Positions 37,084 to 48,624 are shown, counted from the first letter of the stretch. The stretch is DNA of 64,000 nucleotides from Gallionellaceae bacterium (GCA_028714735.1 JAQTLU010000007.1:102142-166141); one strand, 5' to 3'. The notes: generated from the letters alone by a model not told the origin. Numbers and translations are program-made.

Positions 37084-38528
37084 CCTTGGCCGCCGACATC
37101 CGCCAACGTCTGCCCGGTGCGCTTGGCATGACCGCCGACAGCCGTCAGGTGCGCCCGGGCGACCTCTTCCTGGCCATGCCGGGCGAGGTTCACGACGGTC
37201 GCCAGCATATCCCGGCCGCGGTGGCGGCCGGCGCGGCCGGCATCGTCTGGGAACCGGAAGGCCATGCCTGGCCGGCCGGGGTCGACCTGCCCAACTGGCC
37301 GGTCGCCGGACTCAAGCAGCAGGCGGCCGGCCTGGCCGCAGAATGGTGGGGCCGGCCCTCGGAAAAGCTCTGGATGATCGGCATCACCGGCACCAACGGC
37401 AAGACCTCGTGCAGCCACTGGCTGGCCGAGGGCCTCAGCCGGTTGGAGCGCAGGACCGCCGTGATCGGCACCCTCGGCAACGGCTTCCCGGAGCAACTGG
37501 CCGGGGCCAGCCATACCACGCCGGACGCGGTCACCCTGCAGGGCCTGCTGGCCGGCTACCGCGACGCCGGTGCGGCCGGGGTCGCCATGGAGGTGTCCTC
37601 GCATGCGCTCGACCAGGGCCGGGTAGAGGGGGTGCGGTTCGACGTCGCGGTGCTGACCAACCTGTCGCGCGACCACCTCGATTACCACGGCGACATGGTG
37701 TCCTACGCCCATGCCAAGGCGCGCCTGTTCGACTGGCCCGGCCTGAAGTGGGCGCTGCTCAATCTGGAAGACGCACTCGGACAGCGACTCTACGCGGACC
37801 TGGCCGGTCGTTCCGTGCAGCGGCTGGGCTACGGCTTCACGGCCGGCGAGATCCGCGGCTCTGATTTGCGCCTGTCCGCGGACGGCCTGGCGATGACCGT
37901 GGCGACGCCCTGGGGCCGGGGCGAGCTGCACGCCCCGCTGATGGGCCGCTTCAACGCCGACAACCTGCTCGCCTGCCTGGCTGCCCTGCTGGCCAGCGAG
38001 GTGCCGCTCGAAGACGCCCTGCGCGTACTGTCCGGGATGAAGCCGGCGCCGGGGCGGATGCAGAAGGTTCCCGCACCGGCCGGCGCGCCCGCCGTGGTGG
38101 TCGACTACGCCCATACCCCGGATGCGCTGGAGAAGGCGCTTGCCACCCTGCGCCCGCTGGCTGACCGCCGCCTGATCTGCGTGTTCGGCTGTGGCGGCGG
38201 CCGTGACAAGGGCAAGCGCCCGCTGATGGGCGAGACGGCGGCCCGCCTGGCCGATGTCGCCATCGTGACCAGCGACAACCCGCGCAACGAGGATCCCGAG
38301 ACGATCATCGCCGAGATCCGGGCCGGCATGACCGGCCAGGAACACGTCGAGAGCGACCGCGCCCGCGCCATCGCCGGGGCCATCGCCATGGCCGGTGCCG
38401 GCGACGTCGTGCTGATCGCCGGCAAGGGCCATGAGGATTACCAGGAAAGCCAGGGCGAGCGGCGCTGGTTCTCGGATGTGGCCGAGGCGGAAAAAAATCT
38501 GAAGGAGTACCAGCATGCGTCTGCATGA
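37080..38528 (+). CDS. murE: UDP-MurNAc-L-Ala-D-Glu:meso-diaminopimelate ligase
   Basis: 482-residue Mur ligase adding the third stem residue. The P-loop GITGTNGKTSCSHWLAE (core GTNGKTS, about 102) and TTPDAVTLQG are present. The DNPRNEDP motif (about 399-406) is the signature of meso-diaminopimelate-adding rather than lysine-adding MurE. The ATG at 37080 overlaps the ftsI stop; the end overlaps murF by 14 nt. Length is normal. Confidence 0.95.
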   Translation: MTLAADIRQRLPGALGMTADSRQVRPGDLFLAMPGEVHDGRQHIPAAVAAGAAGIVWEPEGHAWPAGVDLPNWPVAGLKQQAAGLAAEWWGRPSEKLWMIGITGTNGKTSCSHWLAEGLSRLERRTAVIGTLGNGFPEQLAGASHTTPDAVTLQGLLAGYRDAGAAGVAMEVSSHALDQGRVEGVRFDVAVLTNLSRDHLDYHGDMVSYAHAKARLFDWPGLKWALLNLEDALGQRLYADLAGRSVQRLGYGFTAGEIRGSDLRLSADGLAMTVATPWGRGELHAPLMGRFNADNLLACLAALLASEVPLEDALRVLSGMKPAPGRMQKVPAPAGAPAVVVDYAHTPDALEKALATLRPLADRRLICVFGCGGGRDKGKRPLMGETAARLADVAIVTSDNPRNEDPETIIAEIRAGMTGQEHVESDRARAIAGAIAMAGAGDVVLIAGKGHEDYQESQGERRWFSDVAEAEKNLKEYQHASA

Positions 38529-39867
38529 GGCCGCCTCGGCCCTGCAAGCCTCCGCCGTCGGCCCGGACGTGGAATTCACCGTGGTGTCGACCGACAGCCG
38601 CAGCCTGCCGGCCGGGGCGTTGTTCGTGGCCCTGCGCGGCGACCGTTTCGACGGCCATGCCTATGCCGCCAAGGTGCTGGAGCAAGGCGCTGCCGCGGTG
38701 ATGGTAGAGACTTCGGCCGGGCTCGATGTCGCGCCCGCCATCGTGGTCAAGGATAGCCGCCTGGCCCTGGGCCAGCTGGCGGCCTGGCACCGCATGGCCC
38801 TGCCGGCCCGGGTCGTGGCGATCACCGGCAGCAACGGCAAGACCACGGTGAAGGAGATGCTGGCCGCGATCCTGAATGGCCATGCCGGCGAGGCCGCGGT
38901 GCTGGCCACCCGGGGCAATTTCAACAACGAGATCGGCATGCCGCTGACCCTGCTCCGGCTGACCCCGGAACATCGCTACGCGGTGCTGGAGATGGGCATG
39001 AACCACCCGGGTGAGCTGACCTACCTGAGCCGGTTGGCCCGGCCGGACGTCGCCCTGGTCAACAACGCCCTGCGCGCCCACCTGGAAGGACTGGGTACGG
39101 TTGAGGCGGTGGCGCACGCCAAGGGCGAGATCTACCTCGGACTCAGGCATGACGGCATCGCCCTGATCAACGCCGACGATCCCCATGCCGACCTCTGGCG
39201 CGGAATGGCGGACGGCCGCCGGATCGTCAGCTTCGGGGTCGAGCGCGGCGACGTCCGCGCCGACTACCGGCTGCTGGAGTCCGGCGCCGAACTGACCCTG
39301 CATACGCCGGCCGGCGACGTGCAGGCCGTGCTCAACGTGCCCGGCCTGCACAACGTCCGCAACGCCGTGGCCGCCGCCGCCTGCGCCTGGGTCATGGACG
39401 TGCCCCTGGCCGGCATCGCCAAGGGCCTGGCCGAATTCTCCGGGGTCAAGGGCCGGCTGCAGGCGCATCCCTGCATCCTCGGCGCCCGCCTGATCGACGA
39501 CACCTACAACGCCAATCCCGATTCGGTCGCCGCCGCCATCGCCGTTCTGGCGGCCCGGAAAGGCCGCCGCATCCTGGTCCTGGGCGACATGGGCGAACTG
39601 GGCCCCGAGTCGTCCGGTCTGCATCGCGAGATCGGCGCAACCGCCAGGCAGGCCGGCATCGACCGTCTGCTCTGTCTGGGCGAACAGACCGTGCAGACGG
39701 TCGCGGCATTCGGCCCCGGCGCCATGCACTTCGAGCGGATCGAGGAACTGCTGGCGGAGATCGAGGTGGCGCTGGCGCCGGAGGTGACCGTGCTGGTGAA
39801 AGGTTCCCGGTTCATGAAGATGGAACGGGTCGTGCAATCCTTTATAGAGAGCCAGGCATGCTCCTGA
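38515..39867 (+). CDS. murF: UDP-MurNAc-tripeptide:D-Ala-D-Ala ligase
   Basis: 450-residue Mur ligase that adds the D-Ala-D-Ala dipeptide. The N-terminal [14 protein letters not shown] segment, P-loop [11 protein letters not shown] (about 104-114), the [10 protein letters not shown] motif and [10 protein letters not shown] (about 328-337) are all typical. It overlaps murE at its start and mraY at its end (10 nt). Confidence 0.95.
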   Translation: MRLHEAASALQASAVGPDVEFTVVSTDSRSLPAGALFVALRGDRFDGHAYAAKVLEQGAAAVMVETSAGLDVAPAIVVKDSRLALGQLAAWHRMALPARVVAITGSNGKTTVKEMLAAILNGHAGEAAVLATRGNFNNEIGMPLTLLRLTPEHRYAVLEMGMNHPGELTYLSRLARPDVALVNNALRAHLEGLGTVEAVAHAKGEIYLGLRHDGIALINADDPHADLWRGMADGRRIVSFGVERGDVRADYRLLESGAELTLHTPAGDVQAVLNVPGLHNVRNAVAAAACAWVMDVPLAGIAKGLAEFSGVKGRLQAHPCILGARLIDDTYNANPDSVAAAIAVLAARKGRRILVLGDMGELGPESSGLHREIGATARQAGIDRLLCLGEQTVQTVAAFGPGAMHFERIEELLAEIEVALAPEVTVLVKGSRFMKMERVVQSFIESQACS

Positions 39868-40943
39868 CCTTGTCACAGTGGCTGGGCCACGATATCCGCG
39901 CCTTCAACGTGTTCGGCTACATCACGTTGCGCGCGGTGCTGGCGGCGCTGACCGCGCTGATCCTCTCCTTCATGCTGGGCCCCAAGATGATCCGCAAGCT
40001 GACCGAACTCAAGGTCGGCCAGCCGGTGCGCGACGACGGCCCGCAGACCCACCTGGTCAAGGCCGGCACGCCGACCATGGGTGGCGCCCTGATCCTGTCC
40101 GCCATCGCCGTCACGACCCTGTTGTGGGCCGATCTGACCAACCACTACGTCTGGGTCGCCCTGGTCACCCTGTTGGGCTTCGGCGCCATCGGCTGGGTCG
40201 ACGACTGGCGCAAGGTGGTGGAAAAGAACCCCAGGGGCCTGGCCTCGCGCTGGAAATACCTGTGGCAATCGTTGATCGCCCTGGTGGTCGCCGCCTGGCT
40301 GGCCTGGTCGGCCCACCTGCCGTCCCAGACCGAGCTGATCGTGCCTTTCTTCAAGCATCTGGTGATGCCGCTCGGGGTGACCGGCTTCGTGCTGCTGGCC
40401 TATTTCGTCATCGTCGGCTCCAGCAACGCGGTCAACCTCACCGACGGCGCCGACGGCCTCGCCATCCTGCCCACCGTGATGGTGGCCGGTGCCCTGGCCA
40501 TCTTCGCCTACGTGGCCGGTCACGCGGTGTTCTCCAAGTACCTGGGCCTGCCCTTCATACCGGGCGCCGGCGAACTGGTGGTGTTCTGTTCGGCCATGGT
40601 CGGCGCCGGCCTGGCCTTCCTGTGGTTCAACGCCTACCCGGCCGAGGTGTTCATGGGCGACGTCGGCGCCCTGGGCCTGGGCGCCGCCCTGGGCGTGGTG
40701 GCCGTGATCGTGCGCCAGGAGATCGTCCTGTTCGTCATGGGTGGGGTGTTCGTCGCCGAGACCGTCTCGGTGATGCTCCAGGTCGGCTCCTACAAGCTGC
40801 GCGGCAAGCGGGTGTTCCTGATGGCACCGATCCACCATCACTTCGAGAAGAAGGGCTGGAAAGAGACCCAGGTGGTGGTCCGCTTCTGGATCATCAGCAT
40901 GATGCTGGTGCTGATCGGCCTGGCCTCGCTGAAGCTGCGCTGA
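39858..40943 (+). CDS. mraY: Phospho-N-acetylmuramoyl-pentapeptide transferase
   Basis: 361-residue polytopic enzyme (ten helices) that makes lipid I from UDP-MurNAc-pentapeptide and undecaprenyl phosphate. Family motifs: [26 protein letters not shown] (core DDWRKV), [28 protein letters not shown] (core FMGDVG) and [12 protein letters not shown]. It lies 4 nt before murD. Confidence 0.96.
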   Translation: MLLTLSQWLGHDIRAFNVFGYITLRAVLAALTALILSFMLGPKMIRKLTELKVGQPVRDDGPQTHLVKAGTPTMGGALILSAIAVTTLLWADLTNHYVWVALVTLLGFGAIGWVDDWRKVVEKNPRGLASRWKYLWQSLIALVVAAWLAWSAHLPSQTELIVPFFKHLVMPLGVTGFVLLAYFVIVGSSNAVNLTDGADGLAILPTVMVAGALAIFAYVAGHAVFSKYLGLPFIPGAGELVVFCSAMVGAGLAFLWFNAYPAEVFMGDVGALGLGAALGVVAVIVRQEIVLFVMGGVFVAETVSVMLQVGSYKLRGKRVFLMAPIHHHFEKKGWKETQVVVRFWIISMMLVLIGLASLKLR

Positions 40944-40947
40944 AGAC

Positions 40948-42327
40948 ATGAAAGCGGCATTCAACCTCTCCGGCAAGAAGACCCTGGTCGTGGGTCTGGG
41001 CGATACCGGCGCATCCTGCGTGCGCTGGCTGCTGCTGCACGATGCCGAGGTGCGCGGCACCGACAGCCGGGCCGAACCGCCGCATGCCCAGCACCTGTCG
41101 GAGGCCTTTCCGGAAGTACGCCTGAGCCTGGGCGGCTTCGATGCCGCCGATTTCGCCTGGGCCGAGACGGTGGTGGTCAGCCCGGGCGTGGCCGTGGCGA
41201 CGCCGGAAATACTGGCCGCCGCCAAGGCCGGCAAGGACATCGTCGGCGACGTCGAGCTGTTCGCCCGCGCCATCGCCGGATCGAAGGCCAAGGTCATCGC
41301 CATCACCGGCTCCAACGGCAAGAGCACGGTCACCAGCCTGGTCGGTCACCTGTGCGCCGCCGCCGGTCTCGACACCGTGGTGGCCGGCAACATCGGCCTG
41401 CCGGTGCTGGACGCCCTGGCCGAGCGCGCGATCGACGGCGGCGCACCGGATGTCTGGGTGCTGGAGCTGTCCAGCTTCCAGCTCGAGACCACGGCAAGCC
41501 TGAGGCCCGCCGCCGCGACGGTGTTGAACATCTCCGAGGATCACATGGACCGCTACGCCGCGCTGGCCGAATACGCGTCCACCAAGGCGCGCGTCTTCGC
41601 CGCGGGGGTCCAGGTCCTGAATCGGGATGACGCCATGGTCATGGCGATGGCCAACCCGGCCCTGAAGGTGCGCAGCTTCGGTCTCGACGCGGGCGATTAT
41701 GGCCTGATCGAGCAGGCCGGCCAGCCCTGGCTCGCCGAGGCCGGCCAGGGCCTGTTCCCGGTCGTCGATCTGCCCATTGCCGGCCTGCACAATGCCGCCA
41801 ATGCCCTGGCCGCATTGGCCCTGTGCCGGGCCATCGGCCTGGGCTACGACCGGCTGTTGCCGGCCCTGAAGACCTTCAAGGGCCTGGCGCACCGGGTCGA
41901 AAAGGTCGCCGCAGTGGCCGGCCGGACCTTCTACGACGATTCCAAGGGCACCAACGTGGGCGCTACGGCGGCGGCCCTGAAGGGCTTTGCCGCCCCGGTG
42001 GTGCTGATCGCCGGTGGCGATGGCAAGGGCCAGGATTTCGCGCCGCTGCGCGAGGCGGTGAAGAATGCCCGCGCGGTGGTCCAGATCGGCCGCGACGGCC
42101 CGCAGATCGCGGCGGCCATCGCCGGCGCCTGTCCGGTCATCCGCGCCGAGACCATGGCCGAGGCGGTGGCCAAGGCCTACGAACTGTCGCAGCCGGGCGA
42201 TGTGGTGCTCCTGTCGCCGGCCTGCGCGAGCTGGGACATGTTCCGCAACTATGCCCATCGGGCCGAGGTGTTCATCGCCGCCGTCGCGGCCCTGGACCCG
42301 GACGCGGGGGGACGCCATGTTCCATAA
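40948..42327 (+). CDS. murD: UDP-MurNAc-L-alanine:D-glutamate ligase
   Basis: 459-residue Mur ligase that adds D-Glu. The N-terminal domain opens with [18 protein letters not shown]-loop is [11 protein letters not shown] (about 121-131); [10 protein letters not shown] and the [10 protein letters not shown] motif follow; GLAHRVEKV and [11 protein letters not shown] lie in the C-terminal half. It overlaps ftsW by 11 nt. Confidence 0.95.
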   Translation: MKAAFNLSGKKTLVVGLGDTGASCVRWLLLHDAEVRGTDSRAEPPHAQHLSEAFPEVRLSLGGFDAADFAWAETVVVSPGVAVATPEILAAAKAGKDIVGDVELFARAIAGSKAKVIAITGSNGKSTVTSLVGHLCAAAGLDTVVAGNIGLPVLDALAERAIDGGAPDVWVLELSSFQLETTASLRPAAATVLNISEDHMDRYAALAEYASTKARVFAAGVQVLNRDDAMVMAMANPALKVRSFGLDAGDYGLIEQAGQPWLAEAGQGLFPVVDLPIAGLHNAANALAALALCRAIGLGYDRLLPALKTFKGLAHRVEKVAAVAGRTFYDDSKGTNVGATAAALKGFAAPVVLIAGGDGKGQDFAPLREAVKNARAVVQIGRDGPQIAAAIAGACPVIRAETMAEAVAKAYELSQPGDVVLLSPACASWDMFRNYAHRAEVFIAAVAALDPDAGGRHVP

Positions 42328-43477
42328 CGCCGCCCTCCGGCGCACTGCCCTGGCCCCCTACGACTGGGCCCTGTTGTGGACGGTATTCGCCCTGCTCGGA
42401 CTGGGTCTGGTGATGGTCTATTCCGCCTCCATCGCCATTGCCGAGGCCAAGAGCGCCAGCCATCAGCCGGCCTTCTACCTGATCCGCCACGCCATGTACC
42501 TGGTGATGGGCCTGGCCGCCGCCTACGCGGTGTTCCAGTTGCCCTCCAATCTGTGGCAGAAGATTGCACCGTGGCTGTTCGTGGTCGGCGTAGTCCTCCT
42601 GATCGCGGTGCTGATCCCGGGTATCGGCAAGGTGGTCTACGGCAGCCGGCGCTGGATACCGCTCGGCCCCCTGGGCAACTTCCAGCCGTCCGAGTTCGTC
42701 AAGCTGTTCACGGTGATCTACGCGGCCGACTACACGGTGCGCAAGGCGGCGATGATGCATGAGCTCAGGCAGGGTTTCCTGCCGATGTTCGGGGTCATGC
42801 TGATGGTCGGCGGCCTGCTGCTGCTGGAGCCTGATTTCGGCGCCTTCGTGGTCATCGTCGCCATCGCCCTCGGCATCATCTTTCTGGGCGGCTTCAACGC
42901 CAAGCTGTTCTTCGGGCTCAGCGTCATGTTGAGCATCAGTTTCGTGCTGATGATCGTCACCTCGGACTACCGGCGCGAACGGGTGCTCGGTTACCTCGAT
43001 CCCTGGAAGGACCCCTATGGCGCCGGCTACCAGTTGTCGCACGCCCTGATCGCCTTCGGCCGCGGCGAATGGCTGGGGGTCGGTCTCGGCGACAGCGTGG
43101 AAAAACTGTTCTACCTGCCCGAGGCCTACACCGACTTCCTGCTCGCCGTGATCGGCGAGGAACTGGGCTTCGTCGGCGTGATCGCGGTGATCTTCCTGTT
43201 CGCCTGGCTGATCTGGCGCGCCTTCTCGATCGGCTGGCAGGCGGCCCTGATGGGGCGCAACTTCCAGGCCCTGATCGCCCAGGGCGTCGGCATGTGGATG
43301 GCGGTGCAGGGCTTCATCAACATGGGCGTCAACCTCGGCTTGCTGCCGACCAAGGGCCTGACCCTGCCGCTGATGAGCTACGGTGGTTCCGGCATCATCG
43401 CCAACTGCCTGGCCATCGCACTGGTGGTGCGCATTGATTTCGAAAACCGTTGTTTGATGAAGGGGAAGCGGCAATGA
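42317..43477 (+). CDS. ftsW: Septal peptidoglycan glycosyltransferase FtsW
   Basis: 386-residue SEDS-family polymerase with about ten membrane helices. The family segments [22 protein letters not shown] (core [13 protein letters not shown]), LLEPDFGA with the catalytic Asp (about 170), and the loop with [18 protein letters not shown] are intact. It pairs with FtsI in septal wall synthesis. The stop overlaps the murG start as ATGA. Confidence 0.95.
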   Translation: MFHNAALRRTALAPYDWALLWTVFALLGLGLVMVYSASIAIAEAKSASHQPAFYLIRHAMYLVMGLAAAYAVFQLPSNLWQKIAPWLFVVGVVLLIAVLIPGIGKVVYGSRRWIPLGPLGNFQPSEFVKLFTVIYAADYTVRKAAMMHELRQGFLPMFGVMLMVGGLLLLEPDFGAFVVIVAIALGIIFLGGFNAKLFFGLSVMLSISFVLMIVTSDYRRERVLGYLDPWKDPYGAGYQLSHALIAFGRGEWLGVGLGDSVEKLFYLPEAYTDFLLAVIGEELGFVGVIAVIFLFAWLIWRAFSIGWQAALMGRNFQALIAQGVGMWMAVQGFINMGVNLGLLPTKGLTLPLMSYGGSGIIANCLAIALVVRIDFENRCLMKGKRQ

Positions 43478-44580
43478 GCGCGCTCCCCCGCACCGCCCTG
43501 GTCATGGCCGGCGGCACCGGCGGCCACGTCATGCCGGCGCTGGCGGTGGCCGAAGCCCTGCGCGGCGAGGGTTGGCGCGTGGTCTGGCTGGGCACCCGTG
43601 AAGGCATGGAGGCTCGCCTGGTGGGCGAGCGCGGCTTCGAGATGGCCTGGGTCGATTTCGCCGGGGTGCGCGGCAAGGGCCTGGTCAGTCTGGCCTTCCT
43701 GCCGCTGCGCATACTGCGCGCCTTCTGGCAGGCCTTGCAGGCCATCCGCCGGATCCGGCCCAACGTGGTGGCGGGGCTGGGCGGCTATGTCGCCTTCCCG
43801 GGCGGCATGATGGCCTCGTTGCTGAACAAGCCCCTGGTGATCCACGAGCAGAACGCCGTCGCCGGGATGACCAACCGCGTCCTCGCCTGCCTGGCCGACC
43901 GGGTGCTGCTGGGGCTGCCCGGCGCCTTCGAGCACCGGGTCGACAAGCCCATCCCCTGCCGCAAGGTGGAGGCCGAATGGGTGGGCAACCCGGTACGGGC
44001 GGCCATCGCCGGCCTGGCGGCTCCGGCGGAACGCTACGCCGGCCGGGAGGGACCGCTGCGCCTGCTGGTGATCGGCGGCAGCCTGGGCGCCAAGGCATTG
44101 AACGAGATCGTGCCGGGTGCGCTGGCCCTCATGCCACCGGAAGCGAGGCCTCAGGTCAGGCATCAGGCGGGTGCCAGAAACATCGACGAGCTGACGGCCA
44201 ACTACGCCGCTGCCGGGGTCGAAGCCGAGTGCCTCGCCTTCATCGACGACATGGCCGCCGCCTACGCCTGGGCCGATGCGGTGATCTGCCGCGCCGGTGC
44301 CTCGACCGTGGCGGAGCTGGCGGCGGCGGGGGTGCCGGCCGCGCTGGTGCCCTTCCCTTACGCGGTGGATGACCACCAGACCCTGAATGCCCGTTTCCTG
44401 GCCGATGCCGGGGCGGCCTGGCTGATGCCGCAAAGTGAACTGACAGCTGAAAAACTGGCGGCCTGGCTGGTAGGCCTGAACCGTGCCGATCTGCTCGACC
44501 GGGCAGAAAAGGCGCGTGCCCTGGCCAGGGTGGACGCCACTGCGCGCATGGTCGCGGTGGTCAAGGAGATCGCGAAATGA
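43474..44580 (+). CDS. murG: UDP-GlcNAc:lipid I N-acetylglucosaminyltransferase
   Basis: 368-residue GT28 enzyme that converts lipid I to lipid II on the inner face of the membrane. The glycine-rich loops [15 protein letters not shown] (about 10-23) and [11 protein letters not shown] (core GGSLGA) and the UDP-GlcNAc-binding [13 protein letters not shown] (about 272-284) are present. It starts at the ATGA overlap with ftsW, with GAAG upstream. Its own stop overlaps an ATG that opens the duplicated murC-like leader. Confidence 0.95.
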   Translation: MSALPRTALVMAGGTGGHVMPALAVAEALRGEGWRVVWLGTREGMEARLVGERGFEMAWVDFAGVRGKGLVSLAFLPLRILRAFWQALQAIRRIRPNVVAGLGGYVAFPGGMMASLLNKPLVIHEQNAVAGMTNRVLACLADRVLLGLPGAFEHRVDKPIPCRKVEAEWVGNPVRAAIAGLAAPAERYAGREGPLRLLVIGGSLGAKALNEIVPGALALMPPEARPQVRHQAGARNIDELTANYAAAGVEAECLAFIDDMAAAYAWADAVICRAGASTVAELAAAGVPAALVPFPYAVDDHQTLNARFLADAGAAWLMPQSELTAEKLAAWLVGLNRADLLDRAEKARALARVDATARMVAVVKEIAK

Positions 44581-44726
44581 AACACAAGGTCAGACGCATC
44601 CACTTCGTCGGCATCGGCGGGACCGACACGAGCAGGGAGCAGGGGCCCCGCGTGCGGGGATGCGAGCGGCCGCGAGCGGAGTCCGCCGCCGATGGCCAAG
44701 CCGGTTCGTACGGGGTGAAATCGTGA
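44577..44726 (+). CDS. 49-codon leader ORF made by duplication of the murC start
   Basis: The ATG at 44577 overlaps the murG stop (ATGA) and opens a frame whose first 15 codons equal those of murC ([15 protein letters not shown]). It then runs through a 103-bp insert ([11 protein letters not shown]..., Arg- and Gly-rich) and stops at TGA 44724-44726, overlapping the GTG start of full-length murC (GTGA). It is too short to have MurC activity. It may be translated and couple murG to murC translation, or simply be a by-product of the rearrangement. Confidence 0.5.
   Translation: MKHKVRRIHFVGIGGTDTSREQGPRVRGCERPRAESAADGQAGSYGVKS
44578..44620 (+). repeat. Direct repeat copy 1 (duplicated murC 5' end)
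   Basis: A 43-bp block beginning TGAAACACAAGGTCAG and ending GGCATCGGCGG, identical to 44724-44766. The two copies are offset by 146 bp, not a multiple of three, so this copy is out of frame with murC. Between them lies a 103-bp insert with a strong hairpin CCCCGC-GT-GCGGGG (about 44646-44659). Confidence 0.95.
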
Positions 44727-46126
44727 AACACAAGGTCAGACGCATCCACTTCGTCGGCATCGGCGGCGCCGGCATGAGCGGCATCGCCGAGGTGCTGATC
44801 AACCTGGGTTACCAGGTGTCCGGCTCGGATGCCGCCAGCAACGCCGTGACCCAGCGCCTGGCCGGCATGGGCGCCAGGGTGGTCAAGGGCCATGGCGCCG
44901 AAAACGTCGAAAAGGCCGATGTCCTGGTGATCTCCTCGGCGATCAAGGAGGACAACCCCGAGGTGCAGGCCGCGCGCGCCGCACATATCCCGGTGGTGGC
45001 CCGGGCCATGATGCTGGCCGAACTGATGCGCTTCAAGCAGGGTATCGCGGTGGCCGGCACCCACGGCAAGACCACCACCACCAGCCTGATCGCCAGCGTG
45101 CTGGGCGAGGCCGGCCTGGACCCGACCTTCGTGATCGGCGGCAAGCTGCTCGCGGCCGGCGTCAACGCCCGCCTGGGTACCGGGGAATGGTTGGTGGCCG
45201 AGGCGGACGAGTCGGACGCCTCCTTCCTGCACCTGTCGCCGGTGATCTCGGTGGTGACCAACATCGATGCCGACCACATGGAGACCTATGGCCACGACTT
45301 CGAGCGCCTGAAGTCGGCCTTTGTCGAGTTCCTGCACCGGCTGCCGTTCTGGGGCATGGCGGTGGTGTGCGCCGACGACCCGGTGGTGCGCAACCTGCTG
45401 CCCCGGATCGAGAAGCCGGTCATGACCTACGGCACCAGCGACGACTGCACCATCCAGGCCGTGGACATCCGCGCCGAGGCGGGGGGCATGCGCTTCACTG
45501 CGTTGCGCAACGGCAGCCGTTCGCCGATCGAGGTCAGCCTCAACCTGCCCGGCATGCACAACGTGTTGAACGCCCTGGCCGCGATCGGGGTGGCCTGGGA
45601 ACTGCAATTGCCGGATGCCGCGGTACAGCGTGCCCTGGCCGGCTTCTCGGGGGTCGGCCGCCGGTTCCAGCGCTACGGCGATATCGCGCTGGCGGACGGC
45701 CGCCGCTTTACCCTGGTCGACGACTACGGCCACCATCCGGTCGAGATGCGCGCCACCCTGGCCGCCGCGCGCGGGGCCTTCCCGGAGCGGCGTCTGGTGC
45801 TGCTGTTCCAGCCGCACCGCTACACCCGCACCCGCGACCTGTTCGAGGACTTCGTCCAGGTGCTGTCGCTGGCCGACGCCGTGCTGTTGACCGAGGTCTA
45901 TGCTGCCAGCGAGGCGCCCATCGTCGCCGCCGACGGACGCAGCCTGGCCCGCGCGGTGCGGGTGGCCGGCAAGATGGAACCGGTGTTCGTGGCCGAGGTC
46001 ACGGAACTGCCGCAGGCACTGGCCGATTTTGTCCAGAATGGCGACGTGGTGCTGACCATGGGGGCCGGCTCGATCGGCCAGGTGCCGGCACAACTGGCTG
46101 CACTTGGCGAGGTCGCCCCGACATGA
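44723..46126 (+). CDS. murC: UDP-N-acetylmuramate:L-alanine ligase
   Basis: 467-residue Mur ligase that adds the first stem residue. Motifs: [17 protein letters not shown] (core GIGGAGMSG) at the N-terminus, P-loop [11 protein letters not shown] (about 113-123), ADESDASF, and [10 protein letters not shown] (about 333-342). The start is a GTG inside the second copy of a 43-bp repeat; the ATG at 44577 is not the start since its frame ends at 44726. The GTG overlaps the leader stop. The end overlaps murB (ATGA). The protein itself looks complete. Confidence 0.95.
   Translation: MKHKVRRIHFVGIGGAGMSGIAEVLINLGYQVSGSDAASNAVTQRLAGMGARVVKGHGAENVEKADVLVISSAIKEDNPEVQAARAAHIPVVARAMMLAELMRFKQGIAVAGTHGKTTTTSLIASVLGEAGLDPTFVIGGKLLAAGVNARLGTGEWLVAEADESDASFLHLSPVISVVTNIDADHMETYGHDFERLKSAFVEFLHRLPFWGMAVVCADDPVVRNLLPRIEKPVMTYGTSDDCTIQAVDIRAEAGGMRFTALRNGSRSPIEVSLNLPGMHNVLNALAAIGVAWELQLPDAAVQRALAGFSGVGRRFQRYGDIALADGRRFTLVDDYGHHPVEMRATLAAARGAFPERRLVLLFQPHRYTRTRDLFEDFVQVLSLADAVLLTEVYAASEAPIVAADGRSLARAVRVAGKMEPVFVAEVTELPQALADFVQNGDVVLTMGAGSIGQVPAQLAALGEVAPT
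44724..44766 (+). repeat. Direct repeat copy 2 (true murC 5' end)
   Basis: Second copy of the 43-bp direct repeat, coding residues 1-15 of full-length MurC. After it the sequences differ: copy 1 continues GACCGACACG and copy 2 continues CGCCGGCATG, which is the real murC sequence. Confidence 0.95.
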
Positions 46127-47037
46127 CCTTGCGCGGCCGCCTCGATCGCGATGTCGACATGAGCCGTCATGTCAGCTGGCGGGCTGGCGGGCGGGCCGAG
46201 CGGGTCTTTTACCCGGCCGACCTGGACGACCTGTGCGCCTTCCTGCGCGAGCAGCCGGCAGACGAACCGCTGCACTTCATGGGCCTGGGCAGCAACCTGC
46301 TGGTACGCGATGGCGGAATCAAGGGCACGACGGTGTTGTTGCACAGCGCGCTGAACCGGATCCAGATCGAGGAAAGAAGGCAGGAGCAGCGCCAGTCCGA
46401 ATCGTCGCTGGGCCTGCTCTACGCCGAGGCCGGCGTGGCCAGCCCCAAGGTGGCCCGTTTCGCGGCCACCCACGACCTGGTCGGGACCGAGTTCCTGGCC
46501 GGCATACCCGGCACGCTGGGCGGCGCCCTGGCCATGAATGCCGGCTGCTACGGTCAGGAGACCTGGGACTACGTCACCCAGGTGCTGACCGTGAACCGGA
46601 GCGGCGAGACGCGGCGGCGTTCGCCGCGCGAGTTCCGGGTCGGCTATCGCCATGTCGCGCTGGAAGACGCGCGCGACGAGTGGTTCGTTGCCGCCTGGTT
46701 CCTGTTGCAGCGCAGCGACGGCCAGGCCGGCCGGGAGCGGATCAAGGACCTGCTGAAACGGCGCATCGCCACCCAGCCGCTGCAACTGCCCAACGCCGGC
46801 TCGGTGTTCCGCAACCCGCCGGGCGACCATGCCGCCCGCCTGATCGAGTCCTGCGACCTCAAGGGCCGGCGGATCGGCGGCGCCCAGGTGTCGGAAAAGC
46901 ACGCCAATTTCATCGTCAATGCGGGCAGTGCCACGGCGGCGGATATAGAGGGATTGATCGATTTGGTGGCAGCGACGGTGCAGGCGAAGACCGGCGTGGC
47001 ATTGATTAGGGAAGTGAGGATCATCGGTGACAAATAG
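46123..47037 (+). CDS. murB: UDP-N-acetylenolpyruvoylglucosamine reductase
   Basis: 304-residue FAD enzyme giving UDP-MurNAc. Motifs: [27 protein letters not shown] [31 protein letters not shown] (core [12 protein letters not shown]), [13 protein letters not shown] (active Ser in GSVF) and KHANFIVN near the end. A Gln/Arg/Ser-rich stretch of about 12 residues ([14 protein letters not shown], about 83-96) looks inserted in a loop before LLYAEAG. It starts at the ATGA overlap with murC and overlaps ddlB by 11 nt. Confidence 0.94.
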   Translation: MTLRGRLDRDVDMSRHVSWRAGGRAERVFYPADLDDLCAFLREQPADEPLHFMGLGSNLLVRDGGIKGTTVLLHSALNRIQIEERRQEQRQSESSLGLLYAEAGVASPKVARFAATHDLVGTEFLAGIPGTLGGALAMNAGCYGQETWDYVTQVLTVNRSGETRRRSPREFRVGYRHVALEDARDEWFVAAWFLLQRSDGQAGRERIKDLLKRRIATQPLQLPNAGSVFRNPPGDHAARLIESCDLKGRRIGGAQVSEKHANFIVNAGSATAADIEGLIDLVAATVQAKTGVALIREVRIIGDK

Positions 47038-47941
47038 GTTTGGCAAGGTCGGGGTATTGCTGGGAGGGCGTTCCGCCGAGCGCGAGGTGTCGCTCAAGAG
47101 CGGCGGTTCGGTGCTGGCGGCGCTGCGCCGACAAGGCGTCGATGCGCATCCGTTCGACACCGCCGAGCATGGCCTGGCCGAACTGGAGCGGGCCGGCTTC
47201 GAGCGGGTCATCATCAGCCTGCATGGTCGCGGTGGCGAAGACGGCACCCTGCAGGGCGCGCTGACGCTGATGGGCATCCCCTACACCGGCAGCGGCGTAA
47301 TGGCCTCGGCACTGGGCATGGACAAGTGGCGCAGCAAGCTGATCTGGCAGGCGGCCGGCCTGCCGGTGCCCGATTACGCCCTGTTGAGCGCGGACAGCGA
47401 TTTCGATGCGGTGGAGAAGCAGCTCGGCCTGCCGCTGTTCGTGAAGCCGGCCAACGAGGGCTCCAGCGTCGGCGTCAGCAAGGTCAGACAGCACGGCGGG
47501 CTGCGCGCCGCCTATGCCGAGGCGGCCCGGCACGACCCCCTGGTGCTGGCGGAACGCTACCTGTCGGGCGGCGAGTTCACCGTCGCGATCCTGGGCGATA
47601 CCGCGCTGCCGGCGGTCAAGATCGAACCCGCCACCGACTTCTACGACTACGAGGCGAAGTACTACCGCGACGACACCCGCTATCTCTGCCCGGCCGGCCT
47701 GACCGAGGCGCTGGAATCGGAGATGCGCGAACTGGCCAAGCAGGCCTTCGCGGTGATCGGCTGCCGGGGCTGGGGCCGGGTCGACATCCTGCTCTCCGAG
47801 GATGGCCGGCCCTTCCTGCTGGAGATCAATACCTCGCCCGGCATGACCGACCACAGCCTGGTGCCGATGGCGGCGCGGGCGGCGGGGCTGAGCTTCGACG
47901 AGCTTTGCCTGCGGATACTGGAGCTGGCCCATGTGGAATGA
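47027..47941 (+). CDS. ddlB: D-alanine:D-alanine ligase
   Basis: 304-residue ATP-grasp enzyme that makes D-Ala-D-Ala for MurF. The N-terminal [19 protein letters not shown] (core [11 protein letters not shown]), the [12 protein letters not shown] motif, [18 protein letters not shown] and the C-terminal [17 protein letters not shown] (core EINTSPGMT) are intact. The start is a GTG within the end of murB. The end overlaps ftsQ by 11 nt. Confidence 0.95.
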   Translation: MTNRFGKVGVLLGGRSAEREVSLKSGGSVLAALRRQGVDAHPFDTAEHGLAELERAGFERVIISLHGRGGEDGTLQGALTLMGIPYTGSGVMASALGMDKWRSKLIWQAAGLPVPDYALLSADSDFDAVEKQLGLPLFVKPANEGSSVGVSKVRQHGGLRAAYAEAARHDPLVLAERYLSGGEFTVAILGDTALPAVKIEPATDFYDYEAKYYRDDTRYLCPAGLTEALESEMRELAKQAFAVIGCRGWGRVDILLSEDGRPFLLEINTSPGMTDHSLVPMAARAAGLSFDELCLRILELAHVE

Positions 47942-48623
47942 CCCGGCCTCGCTCAACCGGCTGAGCGGCCTGCTGCTCTCGGCTACCGTCCTGTTCGCCC
48001 TCTGGATGGCGGGCAGCCAGGTGGTCGAGACCTGGTTGCCGATCCGGTCGGTGGAGGTTCGCGGTGCCCTGCACAAGCAGACCCGGCAAGCCATCGGCCC
48101 CGTGCTGGCCGACCTCTCCGGCGGACTGTTCTCGGTCGACCTGGAGGCGGCCAGGCAAGGTTTCGAGGCCTTGCCCTGGGTACGGGTGGCGCAGATACGG
48201 CGGGTGTGGCCGGGCAGCCTGGTGGTGGAGCTGGAAGAGCATGTACCGGCCGCCGCCTGGAATGACCTGGCCGTGCTCGATGTCTACGGCGAGGTGTTCC
48301 CGGTCAGTCCCTGGCGGCAACTGCCGAGTTTCCATGCCCCGGAAGGAATGGAACGGGAAGTGGCCAGCCGCTATGGCGAATTCGTGCGTTTGCTGGGTGG
48401 CCGGGGTTGGCGGGTCGCCGGGATACGGGTCGACGCCCGCCGGGCCTGGCGGATCGATCTGGCCGACGGCGTCACCATCGATCTCGGGCGGGATCGACTC
48501 GACGAGCGGCTGCAGCGCTTCGTGACCTTTTATCCGCTGGTGCTCGCCAAGGTGACGGGCATCCGGCGGGTCGACATGCGTTACCCCAACGGCTTCGCCG
48601 TTCAGGGTGAAGCGCGCACATGA
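47931..48623 (+). CDS. ftsQ: Cell division protein FtsQ
   Basis: 230-residue bitopic division protein. One membrane helix (about 12-32), then a POTRA domain (about 38-110, [18 protein letters not shown] and VEVLEEH-like [13 protein letters not shown]) and the FtsQ beta domain (to about 225). It links FtsB/FtsL to the divisome. It starts inside the end of ddlB and ends 1 nt before the ftsA ATG. Confidence 0.92.
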   Translation: MWNDPASLNRLSGLLLSATVLFALWMAGSQVVETWLPIRSVEVRGALHKQTRQAIGPVLADLSGGLFSVDLEAARQGFEALPWVRVAQIRRVWPGSLVVELEEHVPAAAWNDLAVLDVYGEVFPVSPWRQLPSFHAPEGMEREVASRYGEFVRLLGGRGWRVAGIRVDARRAWRIDLADGVTIDLGRDRLDERLQRFVTFYPLVLAKVTGIRRVDMRYPNGFAVQGEART

Positions 48624-48624
48624 G

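Noticed and set aside
44577..44620. The ATG at 44577 as the start of murC
   Set aside because: Its frame stops at 44726 after 49 codons. Full-length MurC is only in frame from the GTG at 44723.
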